Source: Ophiosphaerella korrae (taxonomy: Eukaryota; Ascomycota; Dothideomycetes; Pleosporales; Phaeosphaeriaceae). From it: a stretch of 64,000 nt of DNA. The number at the start of each line of letters is the position of its first letter. Position 1 is the stretch's first letter. Made by a program: the position numbers and the translations under genes. This document shows, one piece after another, positions 49,600-61,393 of this stretch. A model generated the notes under the pieces. The model made no database searches and was not told where the DNA came from. It saw only the letters and a program-made list of their open reading frames with translations. The stretch covers positions 106,482-170,481 of the forward strand of contig JALNQF010000094.1 in NCBI GenBank assembly GCA_028456385.1, in the 5' to 3' direction.

Positions 49600-51830
49600 C
49601 AAGCTTTAGATGATCCATATATTCTGCTCAGCTGCTCTATCGTAAAGCGCGCACACATTTTTCTTAAAGAGTCTACTGGTATCCAATCGTTCATAGCATG
49701 GTGCAAAATTTGGACGCCCAACCTTGCGCAAGTAAAGTACCGTATAGATAACATGTGAGCCTAGCATGTTCCCCAAGCCCAAAGAAGAACCGTTTCGGTG
49801 ATATGATCTGGCCGTGAAAAGTGCGACCACGTCATGAGCTGAACGGCATGTGGCATTGTCCTGGTAGTCCGGGTGTTCAACTAACGCCCAGCCCACACGA
49901 CTATCTCAGGCGTTGCATACGTTGCAACTTGTCTCCAATTATCTTTGTCAAAATCAGGACGATGACAAGTGACGTTCTCTATTATCTTGAGTGAAATGTG
50001 CATCAATAGCGACCTGTAGTAGCCGCCCACGTATCTTTAGAACAGCGAATCGGGTTTCGTTGACGTAACAGCCCTGAGGTAGCGGCCAAAGAGTATCAGT
50101 GTACTCAGGGAGCCAAGTAGAGGTGTCAACTTGCAGCATGACCACGCGTTCAAGTGTAGCCAAAAGCTCCCGAGGCATTCCCTTCAATGGCCATTGTACA
50201 TGTATACCGCTTGAGTCACCATTTTCGCGCTCACTAGGGCTACTTAATTTCAACGATGCCCAAAACCATGTGGGAACGCCCCGAATCCTTGATGTGGCAT
50301 GCTGTTCGGATTGCTCCCAGAGTAAGCCGTGATTTATCGCTGACCATAGCCCACCAGCATAGATACAGCTTGTCTCTATAGACCCGTCATCGCTTTATGT
50401 CCATTCCCCTACGCTCCAGTGCTTGTAATGCTTCCCCATACTCAAACCACAATACCCGAAAGCGCAATGATGCGATCATTTTCAACATGGCTAAGATCGA
50501 GACCAGAATATATTTCCATGATTAGCTCCCCAGCTTGCGAAATCTCTTGTTTCGTAGAACCAATCCCGTGCGAATCGCCGTTAAATGCGTTTTCAACCCC
50601 AAGGGCCTATTCGCTTCCAACACGGTCACCCGTGATCGCCTTTGGGTTTTTCCCATTTTGACACTGCATAAAGATTCCCCAGCTAGCGCTTGTAAAAGAC
50701 AAGGTCCGGCGACGTCGAAGCCGCTCTTGAAAAATTCAACCACGCTTCAATAGTTGACTGTTTCTGATATTGCCTTAGCAGTCTTTAGCAAGTGAGACTT
50801 GATTGATGGTTTGCAGGTAGAAGTAGCTTTGTCAATATCCACTCCTGCCACGATAAGGCAGGTGATTTGGGGTTGGTATTTCCGCGGTCTGTAAATTGTT
50901 GTGCAAGCCTTCATTAGCTGCTAATTAGGTTGCAGAGATATTGAGCCATGCAAATTGGTAATATTCGGCTATGTTGACAGACTCGGTCTTCTAGTCATTT
51001 AAGTCGCCTTGAATGAGACAAACTGAGTCAATCCAGATCTTGTTGATACCTAGATTGATAGCAAGCCAACTTGTATCCATAAACAATCTGGTGAGAGGCT
51101 CATAATTCCACGAAGAATATGGTGAGCGATATTAGCACTTGCCCGTTCGACACGCGTAGTTAGTACTCTTAGTTTGCACATTTTTGTCCTGCTTGTTCCA
51201 AAGATGGCTGAGCGCGATATAGCTTCCCTATTCACCGTTGGCTTCTCGTAGGACGAATCGAGGCGCAGATTGATGCCCAGCGCCTTCCTTTCCAGCTATA
51301 ATCTCCAAATAACGTGTGGATAATGCAACATCCTCGATACTGAACGACCGATCTTGAGATAGCGTTCGGTTACAGTGCGGATGATTTGTGTAACAAAAGC
51401 TATGCCTCGACCAGCACTTAGTTTCTGAATATATATCTCCTACAACACCTCCTGAAATACATGCCGGAGTACCTTTGAACCCAGGATATCAGCATTCGAT
51501 CTCTGCCCAGAGCCTTGATGCTCAGCTGGACCCGTTGTGGCGCGAAATGAGACAATACATTCTTCTTTCATCGACCTGGAGTCGCCAATGTAGGCATTCA
51601 AATGTGTCACATTCAACCCGGGCCAATGCCTGGACTAGCCTTTGACTGTGCTATCCGGAATTGTACCTGGCTCGAGTCTGGAGAGATTGAACATTTATGC
51701 GTTCGCACGAATTTCCATTTAGAGTAGTTGCCATGCAATCTCTCGGAGCTTTCGATCAGTAGGCTGCAGAATGAGCAACCGTCGACTTTAGTCTCAACCA
51801 TGTCAGAACAATCTGTCGAAGCGCTCACAA
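49600..51830 (-). pseudogene. Degraded HET-domain (heterokaryon incompatibility) gene
   Basis: Reverse-strand pieces in several frames follow the order of a HET protein. VDGCSFCSLLIESSE near 51.78 kb matches the N-terminal GCxFC motif. NDRIIALSGI at about 50.45-50.5 kb matches the usual DRLxALSGIA. YAGGLWSAINHGLLWEQ near 50.3 kb matches the YLAGLW..LLW motif. VPTWFWASL at about 50.26 kb matches the PSWSWAS motif. C-terminal segments with RFAVLKIRGRLLQV and later frames run down to 49.6 kb. Many stops and frame changes separate these blocks, the local DNA is AT-rich, and the core HET catalytic-like block (YxALSYxWG) is not recognisable. In Pezizomycotina such proteins trigger cell death on non-self fusion; this copy cannot be functional. 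The call relies on motif order remembered for the family. Confidence 0.65.
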
Positions 51831-54800
51831 AGGTTGCAAAGGGCCATAGCTACTACTGTGAGAATGAAACTACAGTAATTTTAATAGCAGACAAAAAGAA
51901 ACTGACGTAGAGCCTATATTGACTATGATACAAGGCTGAGGGATAGATAAGTGCGGGGTGTGATGTGGTAAAATGCCACAAAACCTAAGGCTCTAGCTCA
52001 ACAAACTAAACCTGGTCATTGAACACCAGCTTGGCCTAATCCAAACACACTATAGATCGAGAGTTTGAGTATGCCTTCTTGGGCACAGGTGTAATATCCA
52101 ACCCCATTTTTGGGTACGTCTTGGTGTTTAATCGAGGGCTTTTGGCTGCCTCCAGCTGCAATGGGTTGCCTAGGTAAGATTGTGGTATCAGGTTGATATG
52201 TCCAGAAAACAATTGACGAGTTATGACAAGACTATGAACGGGCTCCTTGCGCGTCTCGTCGCATAGCAACCCTGGACGGCCTCTATTCTGGGTATCTATG
52301 CCATGATCCCATTTGTAGCTGGATTTCCACTATGATTTTGATCAGTTTGGCAATGGCGATTACTTTGAAGGTGGGAGACTCAGTTGAACGACGAAATCTT
52401 CAAGTCGCCTTTGGCCTATTAATGCCACTGTACCTGGTCATGCTCATAGGTTTTGTAGCATGTGCATGAGGGAAGGGCATGTCGATCAGTTTCAAGGCTG
52501 CTCATTTTTTGTTGTGTTCAGTCTTGTTGGCACTGGGTGTCCTGGGACGTCCATCAAAATGCACCTGAGGTCAGTTCAAAGCCGAAAATCGACGACAGTC
52601 TGGAGTCGAATAAAGATTATCGGAGTGGCTTCTGGTGCTTTCGCATTGCATACTCTGATTAGAATGCTCATGATAGCGCTTGACATATAGCAGCTTCCGA
52701 AGGAGCTTCGAGTTTAGTTTCACAACGAATTGGTCGTGAATATAAGTGAAACCAAGCGTGCAAAGGCCATCGTGTCCGCCATCCATGGTTCCACTGGATT
52801 CATCAATCAAACGACGAGGCCGGCCCCTTGGAATAGCTGTTCGCCAGGTGTTATATGTCCAAATTATCTGCGCAGGCTGTATTACTAGTAGGAGGCCTTA
52901 GTATAACTGTTAAATACCAAGTTGATGGTTTTGAGTAGCGGCCAACAGTGATGAGTTGGTCTTCCAGCACTAGCCTCACAAATCGCAACGGACTGCATAT
53001 CTATCGCTCTATACGTTGTTGGTACGGAGCTGTGATTGAAAAAGATGCGCTCCTACTAGCGCGTCTCCTCCCCTTAACTCTCCTCACGCTCGCCCTGTTG
53101 GATTATGTAGAATACGGACTCAGGCCTCCCTTTAGAAGCGCACGGATATGATCAGTATTTTGACCAACCTTGGAAATTCTAGAGACCATCTTACTAAAGG
53201 ATGGCGGTCACAAAACTTACCGGCCCTCTTATTGTTCTGGTCTGTTTTGTTATTACATGGTTGCTTATTTTCAAAGGAGTACCATTGGATCGCAAAATCG
53301 TTGGCTTCTTGAGAACTAATTTCCTCCGATGGGTTACATATTACCCGAGTATCACATTTTATATATTGGCCAGATGGCTGAATATTTCTATTGTGGGGGA
53401 GTCGAGATAGCTAGTTTCAATTTTTATGGTAGAAATATTACTTAGGTCAAATTTTCCTAGTGTATTGGAAATTTGGCAAAGGAAGGGATACCAAATAAAA
53501 GTGTGTAGATAGGATCGAACAGACCTCCTTAGGCTGGATTTAGAGTATTGCCTTAGTATCAATTATACTAGCTCTTATCGTTGGTATGAATAGGAAATTT
53601 GTATTTGGGGCAAGTCTCATAAAACTATTATCCTCAAATTAATTAACTAAATGACGTAAGAAGAATGCACAAATGTCGCAGTACAAATACCGTTCAAGTG
53701 AGCAGAACCTTAGAGTTCGGACTCTAACTTTTGCTCCGCAACAACAGACTAAACCTAGGGAAAGATACCAACCCAGTTTTTATTGCATTAGAGGTGGTGT
53801 AGAGAAGTAAGGGATGTTTATATATACGATACAATGATACAAGTATTACTCAATACTGGACTTATATTGAGAATTTTCACCTTACCTCTAGAGCGGGACA
53901 TTATAAGGAGAAGATGAAACGAGATGAAGTGGGGTTAATTAATTAGGAGGAAGATTGTCGAGTCTGTGGAAATTACTGAAGTTCATAAGAAAATCATAGA
54001 AACCCAACAGCATTCGTCACTTGAGGCTTCAACCGAGGGGGGCAAGGTATGTTTATTATGAAAGCACAAACCCATGGAAAAGTACGTAATATTGGCTAAG
54101 TGTGTTATTCATCATTACATTCTTGCTATCACACCAAGTCGTTGTAAAACCATCATCAATGGCACTCCATGGTTCGAACCAGCAGGTAACATGTATAAAG
54201 TGGCTTGGTGAATTCCAGGACACTGTATACACACCAGTGACATAGTTTACGTTCTCCATGACAGAGCCGTCGCAGGCAAGGTCGGTTATGATCATAGTTC
54301 TTTCCGACATATATAGGAGACTAGAGCGAACAAGCACAAAATAGCAAGGCCTTTCCAGGAAGAATGAATACTCACTTTGGTATGCTGATCTTATATCTAG
54401 GAGCTTCCTTGATCCTTTCTTACTCTCTTTCAATAGACCACAAAGCCTTATCCAATATACATACTGCCCCATGACACCCAAGTATATATTTCACTACTTC
54501 CTCACACACACTCTCCACCCTTCTCCCACACACCACGTTATACTCCACCATACTCACTTCCCACGTTGTGCAAAATCCGCATAAAACCGCACTCAAACCC
54601 ACCCCTCGGCAACCCATCGGTAACGGCACGGCTAGGCACTCCCGTGCCTATTTCTGGGGACAATATTTGCGGGATAATAAATTACGAAAATCATCTCAGC
54701 TGACCCGTCAGCATTTCCCCCTTCGCCAAACGAAGACGGCGTGACTGGATCTGACGCAGACTTTGCGGTGAAGACGGGGCCTCTGCCGGCGCATGCCTAG

Positions 54801-54999
54801 TGCCGCGGGGATGCGCTACGGGTATACCTAGTTATACATAGAAGTTTATACTGTTTTTGAATTATGGGGATGGGGGGAGGGGGGTGGGGGGGTGAGTGAG
54901 TGAGTGAACATGTGTGTATGCTTTGGATCGACACTACGCTGCAGCTCTCGCAACGGACGGCCACCTCAACAGCTTCACCCCTAGGCACCCCAAAACCCC
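51831..54999. other. AT-rich gene-poor stretch with membrane-protein-like scraps
   Basis: AT-rich, stop-dense DNA. Forward-strand pieces near 52.3-52.5 kb (MILISLAMAITLKV, LQVAFGLLMPLYLVMLIGFVACA) and 53.2 kb (GPLIVLVCFVITWLLIFKG) are hydrophobic and may be remnants of a polytopic membrane gene, but I cannot name it. A 141-codon reverse frame at 54056-54481 is Trp/Cys-containing but lacks a signal peptide and supporting features. From 54.8 kb a G-rich tract (54866-54893) begins. No intact gene is supported. Confidence 0.4.
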
Positions 55000-57900
55000 C
55001 TAGATAACACTACCAACACCACCCAATCTTAACAAAAAAAAAAACAAAAAAAAAACACCTCATGCCTTCTCCAAAGCCACCCACCTTATAAATCCCCCTA
55101 GCCAAGATCTATACTCCAGCCCCCACCCACCCTGAATGCCACCTCCGCCACGCATTCCCTGACCTACCATCGCTCCCCGAGCAGGACGGCACTGCACAGT
55201 AACACTCTGCACTCAACTTGCGCACTAACCCTCTCTACCGCGCTCACAAGCACGATCCTGACAGCGGGAGCATTGCAGCGGACGCGCAAGCAAGGTAGCT
55301 TGGGCACTACAACTCTCAGCGCGGCCACAGACGTCATAGGGAAAGATAGACGGTGGTGGGCTACAGTAGCAGTCGCTTGGGTGTGCCTTGCATGGTAGCT
55401 AGCGGATTGACGTTAGGCAATGTCGCGGGCGAAACAGGACGGGGGGAACGGAAGTTAAAATCTAGCGTTAGGGCATTTGGGGCTGGCACGTGGTTTCGGG
55501 GCATGATGCCGTACGGGTCATAAGTGCATTTGATGGATAAGGGGGTTTTGGGAAGTGGATTTGGGGATGGACATTGAGTGAGGAAGTAGTTGGATGATTG
55601 GGAGTTGACCATTGGCTGAGAACAGAGTCTTAGGTGCTGAGGCCTACCGATCAGACACAGCTCTACTAATCATGGGAGCCACCGGAATGGACTGGTTTGG
55701 AAGGTCTTCCTGGGACCTCATTGCTGTTTCAGCACTCGTGCAAACTATATGTGAATCATGCACACACTAAACTCTTGGATCTGTCGAATGCCGCACTAGA
55801 CGACGGCGCGCACGTCAGACAGGGAACGGGCGGACGCGTGCTGACAACGACGGGCGCATTCGCAACTTACGTGTGTGACTCCGGTTGGTTCTAGTTTCAC
55901 GAGCGTTGAAGTGAGAGGGCGTCATGGCGCGGGTAGTTTTTCGATAGGGAATACGCCTCAATCGCTAAACATTTCCTGGTTGATGTAGCCAGTGCGTCGA
56001 TTGTTTGAAACTTGCTTCCGATTTTACCGAGACGCGTGCTTGGGACGGGCTGTTGGACGATCTTGCGGCTGTGACTTGCCAAGAGTGCGATGCGTGATCG
56101 AGCCATCGCAAGCTAGGGCTTTTGCTTTCGACTACTGGTTGATGAAGAATTTATTTATTTCCGAGCTACACCGTATCGTCAAACTTGCTGATCACAAGGG
56201 TCGGGGATCTAGTTTCCTAAAGGGTTCTCTAATTCTACATGCCATATTTTATGGGATACGAGCATATCAGCAGGGTGCCCGACTGTGAAGTAACTGTCCT
56301 CGCGTGATGGTTGAGACTGATAGAAAGTTTGCAGACGCGCTACATGAGTATTGAATTTACTGGCATGAATTGACAATCATTTGTCATGCACGGGGAAAGG
56401 TTTCCCTCGTCTTATTCACTCTCATTTATGGAGATGGAGGTTATGCTGAGCGGACTAGGCGTTCTAGCTGAAAGCTAACAAGGCGGTTTAGCGGAGGATT
56501 TTCATGCTTTTTTTGGCGATGGACAGAAAGCCGGAAAATAATATGGCCCAATGGAATGCGATAAGCGAAAGAAGAACGTAAGGAAAAAAAGCCGATTGGT
56601 CATGAGCGATCAACTACAAGACGCTAGAGGTGCTGTCACTTTGAAAGTTTGTCAACCCGCGAGCGTCCACATAAAAGTTACGATAGTTTGCCTTTGCGTT
56701 GGAATACGTGTCTCAGAAGTTCCCGCATATTTACCGACGAAGATGCCACATAGGCCCACTTGGCTCGATTGGAATGTTTTAAGGCACTATGTATGTCGTA
56801 TAAATAACTAGCTTATCGTGACGAGGTCCAAATAGACAAGCAGTCCACAGGGATGGTAGAGCCGGATCAAACGAAGCGAAATCGCAGGTTTCCCCATGCT
56901 GCGCGATTGGAACTAGATCTCAGCATAGAAATATCAAGTGATCGACGGTGCTTCTGGCTCGTGGGCTGACAAAATGTTAGAAGGGTCTCAGGGGTGAGCA
57001 GACACAATTAACAAAGCCTATATGAGCGGTTGCGCACAGTTGACCCACAAGGTGGCTATGATGGCCTGCACTGTTTCAGGTACCTGTAGACTTTGGGTCG
57101 ACAACGAATCTGGAATCTCAGCCGCAGTTGGAGTGAAGCTAATGACGACACGATTCTCGTGACTGCTCAACTCGTCAGAATCGAAAAATGAAACATGTAA
57201 GGAAGTCGGGCCCGCATGGAACGAGATACCGGTATCGATTCCAAACACCGCTGTAGACAGCAGTGTCGGACTAAGAGCAAAAGGCAACGGTGTGTGCGAT
57301 AGATTGCTTTATGCGGAGTTGGAAGAATGGGAAAGCCCCCTGCAAAAGGTGGAGGTAAAGAGCAGGCATGCACAGCGCATATGCAACGAAATCTTCTTGC
57401 GGCTGCAGTGTTTATTCCAGACACCGGGTAATTGTAGCTGCAGTGAAGCACGTTATACAGATCTGATGGAATGAGCGGTCGCTGGAGCCACGGCCTCATT
57501 TGCAGAAGGCATACAAGTACCCTTGTCGTGTACGACGGTGCCTTACAATCCCCTCATCCACATTCGGTTTTGTGCATGTCCGAACGTGTCCTCGATAATG
57601 GCCCCTCCATTGAGTGTGCTTCGTTTATGCCGCGAGGATGGTTGTTCGGGGGCACAAATGTCACCACGCCCAAGTTGTCATTATCGTCTACTTAACGTCC
57701 ACGTTCACCGCTCTCTCTTGCATCCGAGATGGTTTTTGTTTTTGGATCGATCGATTCCATGCACGCGATTAAAAAGCTCAGCAGGGAAGCGGCAAGCATG
57801 TAATGCAAGCATGCGAGGAGGGTACCTGGGTGTAATTTAGAAGGTGAGGCTGGATTCACAGCTTGATTACAAAGACGAAACAGGGCAGTGTGGTGGTAGA

Positions 57901-58497
57901 CGACTTGGAGATGGAGGCGAGTCATGGTAGAATGCTTGTGCAAGAGAGACGGAGGCCCATCTCGCGACCACGTCCGATGTTGCTTCAGGTGAGCAGGTGG
58001 CGTTTGTGGCTCTGTCGTGGTATGACAGTGACAGTTAGCATTCCGTCAGGGTGATGCAAGCGTCTCGCATAAACGGACCGAAGGACAGGCAGAGATGCAA
58101 GGGGAATCCTCGTGGATGATTTATAGAAGGAAAGGCGAGCAACGATTTGAGATTGGTGGGGCTAGCGCTGGAGTAAGCACTGGCAAGGCGGCGAAGAATC
58201 AAGACGAGGGCGATTGACAGCGGGTGATGATGAGATGACACGGACGGGGGCGGGAAAGCAGGGCCCTAGATCTACGTGGGTAGGCATGTGGTATGCAGTC
58301 GGCTCAAAGCGAGGCGACGCCACAGTGGATGACAACCCCCCTGCGAGATTGATAGCAGGCATACATTGCCTATATGACACGGAAGGACTTGGCGAGACGG
58401 AATGTCAGGCGGTCAAGCAATTGTTGTGCAACGCCATGGCGAAGAGTTGATAGTGCGGTGGCATTGCAGGGTGTGTGAGGCTATGGATGGAAAGAGT

Positions 58498-58560
58498 GGT
58501 AGTAGCAGTAGCAGTAGCAGTAGCAGTAGCAGTAGCAGCAGTAGTAGCAGCAGTAGTAGT
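58498..58560. repeat. AGT/AGC trinucleotide microsatellite
   Basis: About 21 mixed AGT and AGC units, mostly AGTAGC doublets; reads as poly-Ser or poly-Leu in frames but no gene supports it. Confidence 0.95.
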
Positions 58561-58752
58561 ATGGTGTACAGGAAGACGAACCCGGGGAGAGGGACGGATG
58601 AGGGCCCTCGAGAGGTTTGTGGGGCGTGCATGGTAACCAGGGATTCGTACAGGAGGCGTGTAGGAACATCGGGAGAGCGGCTGGGCACTGGTTGTGAGGG
58701 TGGCCGGGGTCTGTTACCAGGGACTAGGTAGGGAGTTACCAGCAGCCGGATT

Positions 58753-58798
58753 CCAGAGTCCAGAGTCCAGAGTCCAGAGTCCAGAGCCCAGAGTCCAG
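58753..58798. repeat. CCAGAGT heptamer tandem repeat
   Basis: About six and a half copies of CCAGAGT, one with a C substitution. Confidence 0.9.
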
Positions 58799-58870
58799 CG
58801 CCTAGATGCTGGGACGAGAAGCAGAGGCCGAAGCACAATACCAAACACTGCAACGGATACCTGCCGAATG

Positions 58871-58904
58871 CGAGGAGCGAGGAGTGAGGAGTGAGGAGCG
58901 AGGA
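58871..58904. repeat. CGAGGAG/TGAGGAG heptamer tandem repeat
   Basis: Five near-identical 7-bp units differing at the first base (C or T). Confidence 0.85.
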
Positions 58905-58960
58905 TGCTCGAGTCACGTTACAGGACTCGGGAGCAGACTCGGGCAGTGCAATTTCCACTT

Positions 58961-58966
<6 letters not shown>

Positions 58967-59002
<36 letters not shown>
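58967..59002. repeat. AC dinucleotide microsatellite
   Basis: Eighteen uninterrupted AC units. Confidence 0.95.
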
Positions 59003-59006
<4 letters not shown>

Positions 59007-61393
59007 AGGCGGTCATGTCGCATCGCAGAGGCCATGGGATAGGGATGAGGTGAATTGCCATGTCGACTCGAGGGTGCCTGAGAGGGTTTTGGTGACAGTT
59101 GTCGAGGCGTGTTTAGCAGTCGGCACAATGTTTGATCGGCTCCGGCTACTGGGATGGGAAGGATCCATGATCAGCACCGGACAGGCGCGACCCTCGATCT
59201 AGGAAGGTGCACCCATCCCTGCGCCAATCATGGAAGCAGCAGACGTCGCCAGACAGTGCGGGCACCCACTCCGATCGCCACACATCCCCCATATGGCCAC
59301 CCCCAACCTGTCACGCCTCCCAAGGGGGCCGCCTTCAGCTCAATCCAGCTTCGTCCAGCTTTGTCCAGCTTTGTCCAGTTCTCTTAGCCTGCCGTTACTG
59401 ATCAATGATCGTGTTCGTCTCCGGTCATCGTCTTCTTGTGGCTGCGCCATCTGCACTCACTAGCTACTCACCAGCTACTCACTACCTGCTCACCACCTGC
59501 TCACCACCTGCTCACCCTGCTAACTGACCCTGACCATCTACCTGGCTGTCTGCCACTTCACCAGGTAGCTGGGCACACACTACACACCCGCTGTTTGAAG
59601 CTCGCTGCCAAACCCCATCGGCGCGAGTCAACAGCGGCACCAGCCGGACACCGCTGTCGCGGTCCCTGCCTTGCTGCTATTTCTGTACCACTAGGTGAAC
59701 GCCTTGCTCATCTCTCTGCTGCCGCGCTAGCATGGCTCCTCCAGGCGTATCATGTATCTCGACACAACTAACTAGCAGCTCTCACCTGGTTCAGCCTCCC
59801 GCGCCTGGGGCCTGGGATGGCGTCGTTGCACAAAAGCATGCGCCGTCCAACCACCAGCCCGGTTGGGCGATGCGGCACCTGTCTGCCGGCCATGGTGTCC
59901 CTCTTGCCCGGCCTTCACTCCAACGCCGCTGGCATGGGTGTGGCGTGCACAACATCCTTTCTCGACTCGGATGGCCCTCTGTTTTGGAAGGCGCACAACT
60001 GCACATCGCACTCTGTTGTTCACCCTCCCTCCTCCCAACTGGCGCTCCGACCTCGCACATTGTCTGTTCTCTCTCCAGTCGCTGCACCACTCATGTTGCG
60101 AGCTGGTCCATATAAGCAATTATAATGGTACCGTGCCACTGGTCCTCGTAAGTAAATATGGTGGCACCCTCGTCACCTTCTCCCACCCACTGTCCATCCG
60201 GTCTGCCAAGCGCACGAACCATTGCCTCGTCCACTCGAGCAAATTCAGTACCAAGTCCGTGTGTACGTGCTCCGTCTCCAAGCGAAAGCCTACTTCGTGG
60301 GGCAGCTCGTAGCGGACTATGGCAAGGCTGCCAAGCCTCCAAAGTTCCCCCACCGCCCTGCCCTCGACCCACGGCGCCTGGCTGTTGTCATCATGGCACA
60401 CTGACAGGTTACTGCGGCGTCCACTCTGTGCGAGCGCAGATGAGATAATCCACCACAGGCCACTGAGGTGCAGCAATCCAAATGGGTGAGAGACAGCTTA
60501 CCCCCCCCTGCTCACGCTGCGTCCCTTCAGAAGCAGCAAGATCTGCGTCGATACGGGTCTGGCAGAGCGGTGGAGTTGGCGCCGCTTCATCGCCGGCTCG
60601 TGCCTGGAGTCTGCGGCGTAGTGCCATCCCACCTCTGTTTCTCGTCCAGCCAAGCCCGCAGCGTGCACGCTCGGAGAATAATAGACTAAACCTTAAAGCT
60701 ACCTGTCAGAATTGCAGACGTCGTGCTAGACGCGCCTGTCTGCCCTCCGCCGGCGCTTGCTGGCATTCCCCTGGTGCGTCGCCTGGGGTGCAAGATCGCG
60801 CGGCATGGATGTGAAGGACGGCCCGTTGCAGTTCTGCTTTGCCTAGAAACGCCTCCTTCGCTGGTGTTGCTCTTTGCTTCTTAAACTCCCGGCGCCCGTC
60901 ACCACCACCCATCTGACCCTTTGCGAACTGCTGAGTGCTGCGCCAGCTCCCCTTCTCACCCTTAGCCAGACCAACAACACCTCCTAACCGTCCTCTGTGT
61001 ATTCTTCGTTTCCTGCTTATACTATATCCATCCTCATCAGACCGTCTCCCCTGTCCGAATATAAAAATCAGCGATATTATATTCCGATGGTACACTTTCT
61101 CCTTAGTGCATGACTCCCAACAACTCACGATAGTCGTTACATCACCCGCACCAAGAATCTCTAGGTGAGTTCCGTTCTTCGCTATGCAGGTATTTTCTAG
61201 CACCCCCGCTTCTGGCGTAGGCAACTTCTATTGCCTTGTATCTTGTGGACTATGTGTGGCCTAGCATATCTAAATGGGGTAGTTGACGCCTATCAGCTAC
61301 GGTACCTACATTGCACTTTCTACGCACCATGAACCCTGGGCACGAGACAAGCTAATCACAAAGCACAGCATATATCAACTCTCGTCGCCCGTC

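Larger units (their letters stand above)
55000..61393. other. Gene-poor region and long upstream region of the homeobox gene
   Basis: 6.4 kb with no recognisable coding sequence. It holds clustered microsatellites (58.5-59.0 kb) and short tandem words (GTCCAGCTTT near 59.35 kb, GCTCACCACCT near 59.49 kb). A GC- and pyrimidine-rich stretch runs from 59.2 kb toward the homeobox gene. The last 450 bp look like a CT-rich leader with a possible 5' intron donor (CTAGGTGAGT, 61161-61170). Frames of 100-170 codons here occur on both strands and look like composition artefacts. Confidence 0.45.

Noticed and set aside
54168..54184. GGTTCGAACC word like a tRNA T-loop
   Set aside because: It is a self-complementary word; no acceptor stem, D-arm or anticodon arm can be built around it. 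No convincing tRNA or rRNA was seen anywhere in the window.
54056..54481. 141-codon reverse frame in the AT-rich stretch
   Set aside because: No signal peptide, family motif or promoter; isolated in decayed DNA, so left out of the gene list.
58498..58560. CRISPR-like or coding repeat
   Set aside because: Trinucleotide microsatellite without spacers; no CRISPR is expected in a fungal nuclear genome.
60706..61224. 172-codon reverse frame upstream of the homeobox gene
   Set aside because: Covers a CT-rich leader; the Lys/Arg/Gly-rich reverse translation is what such DNA gives by composition.
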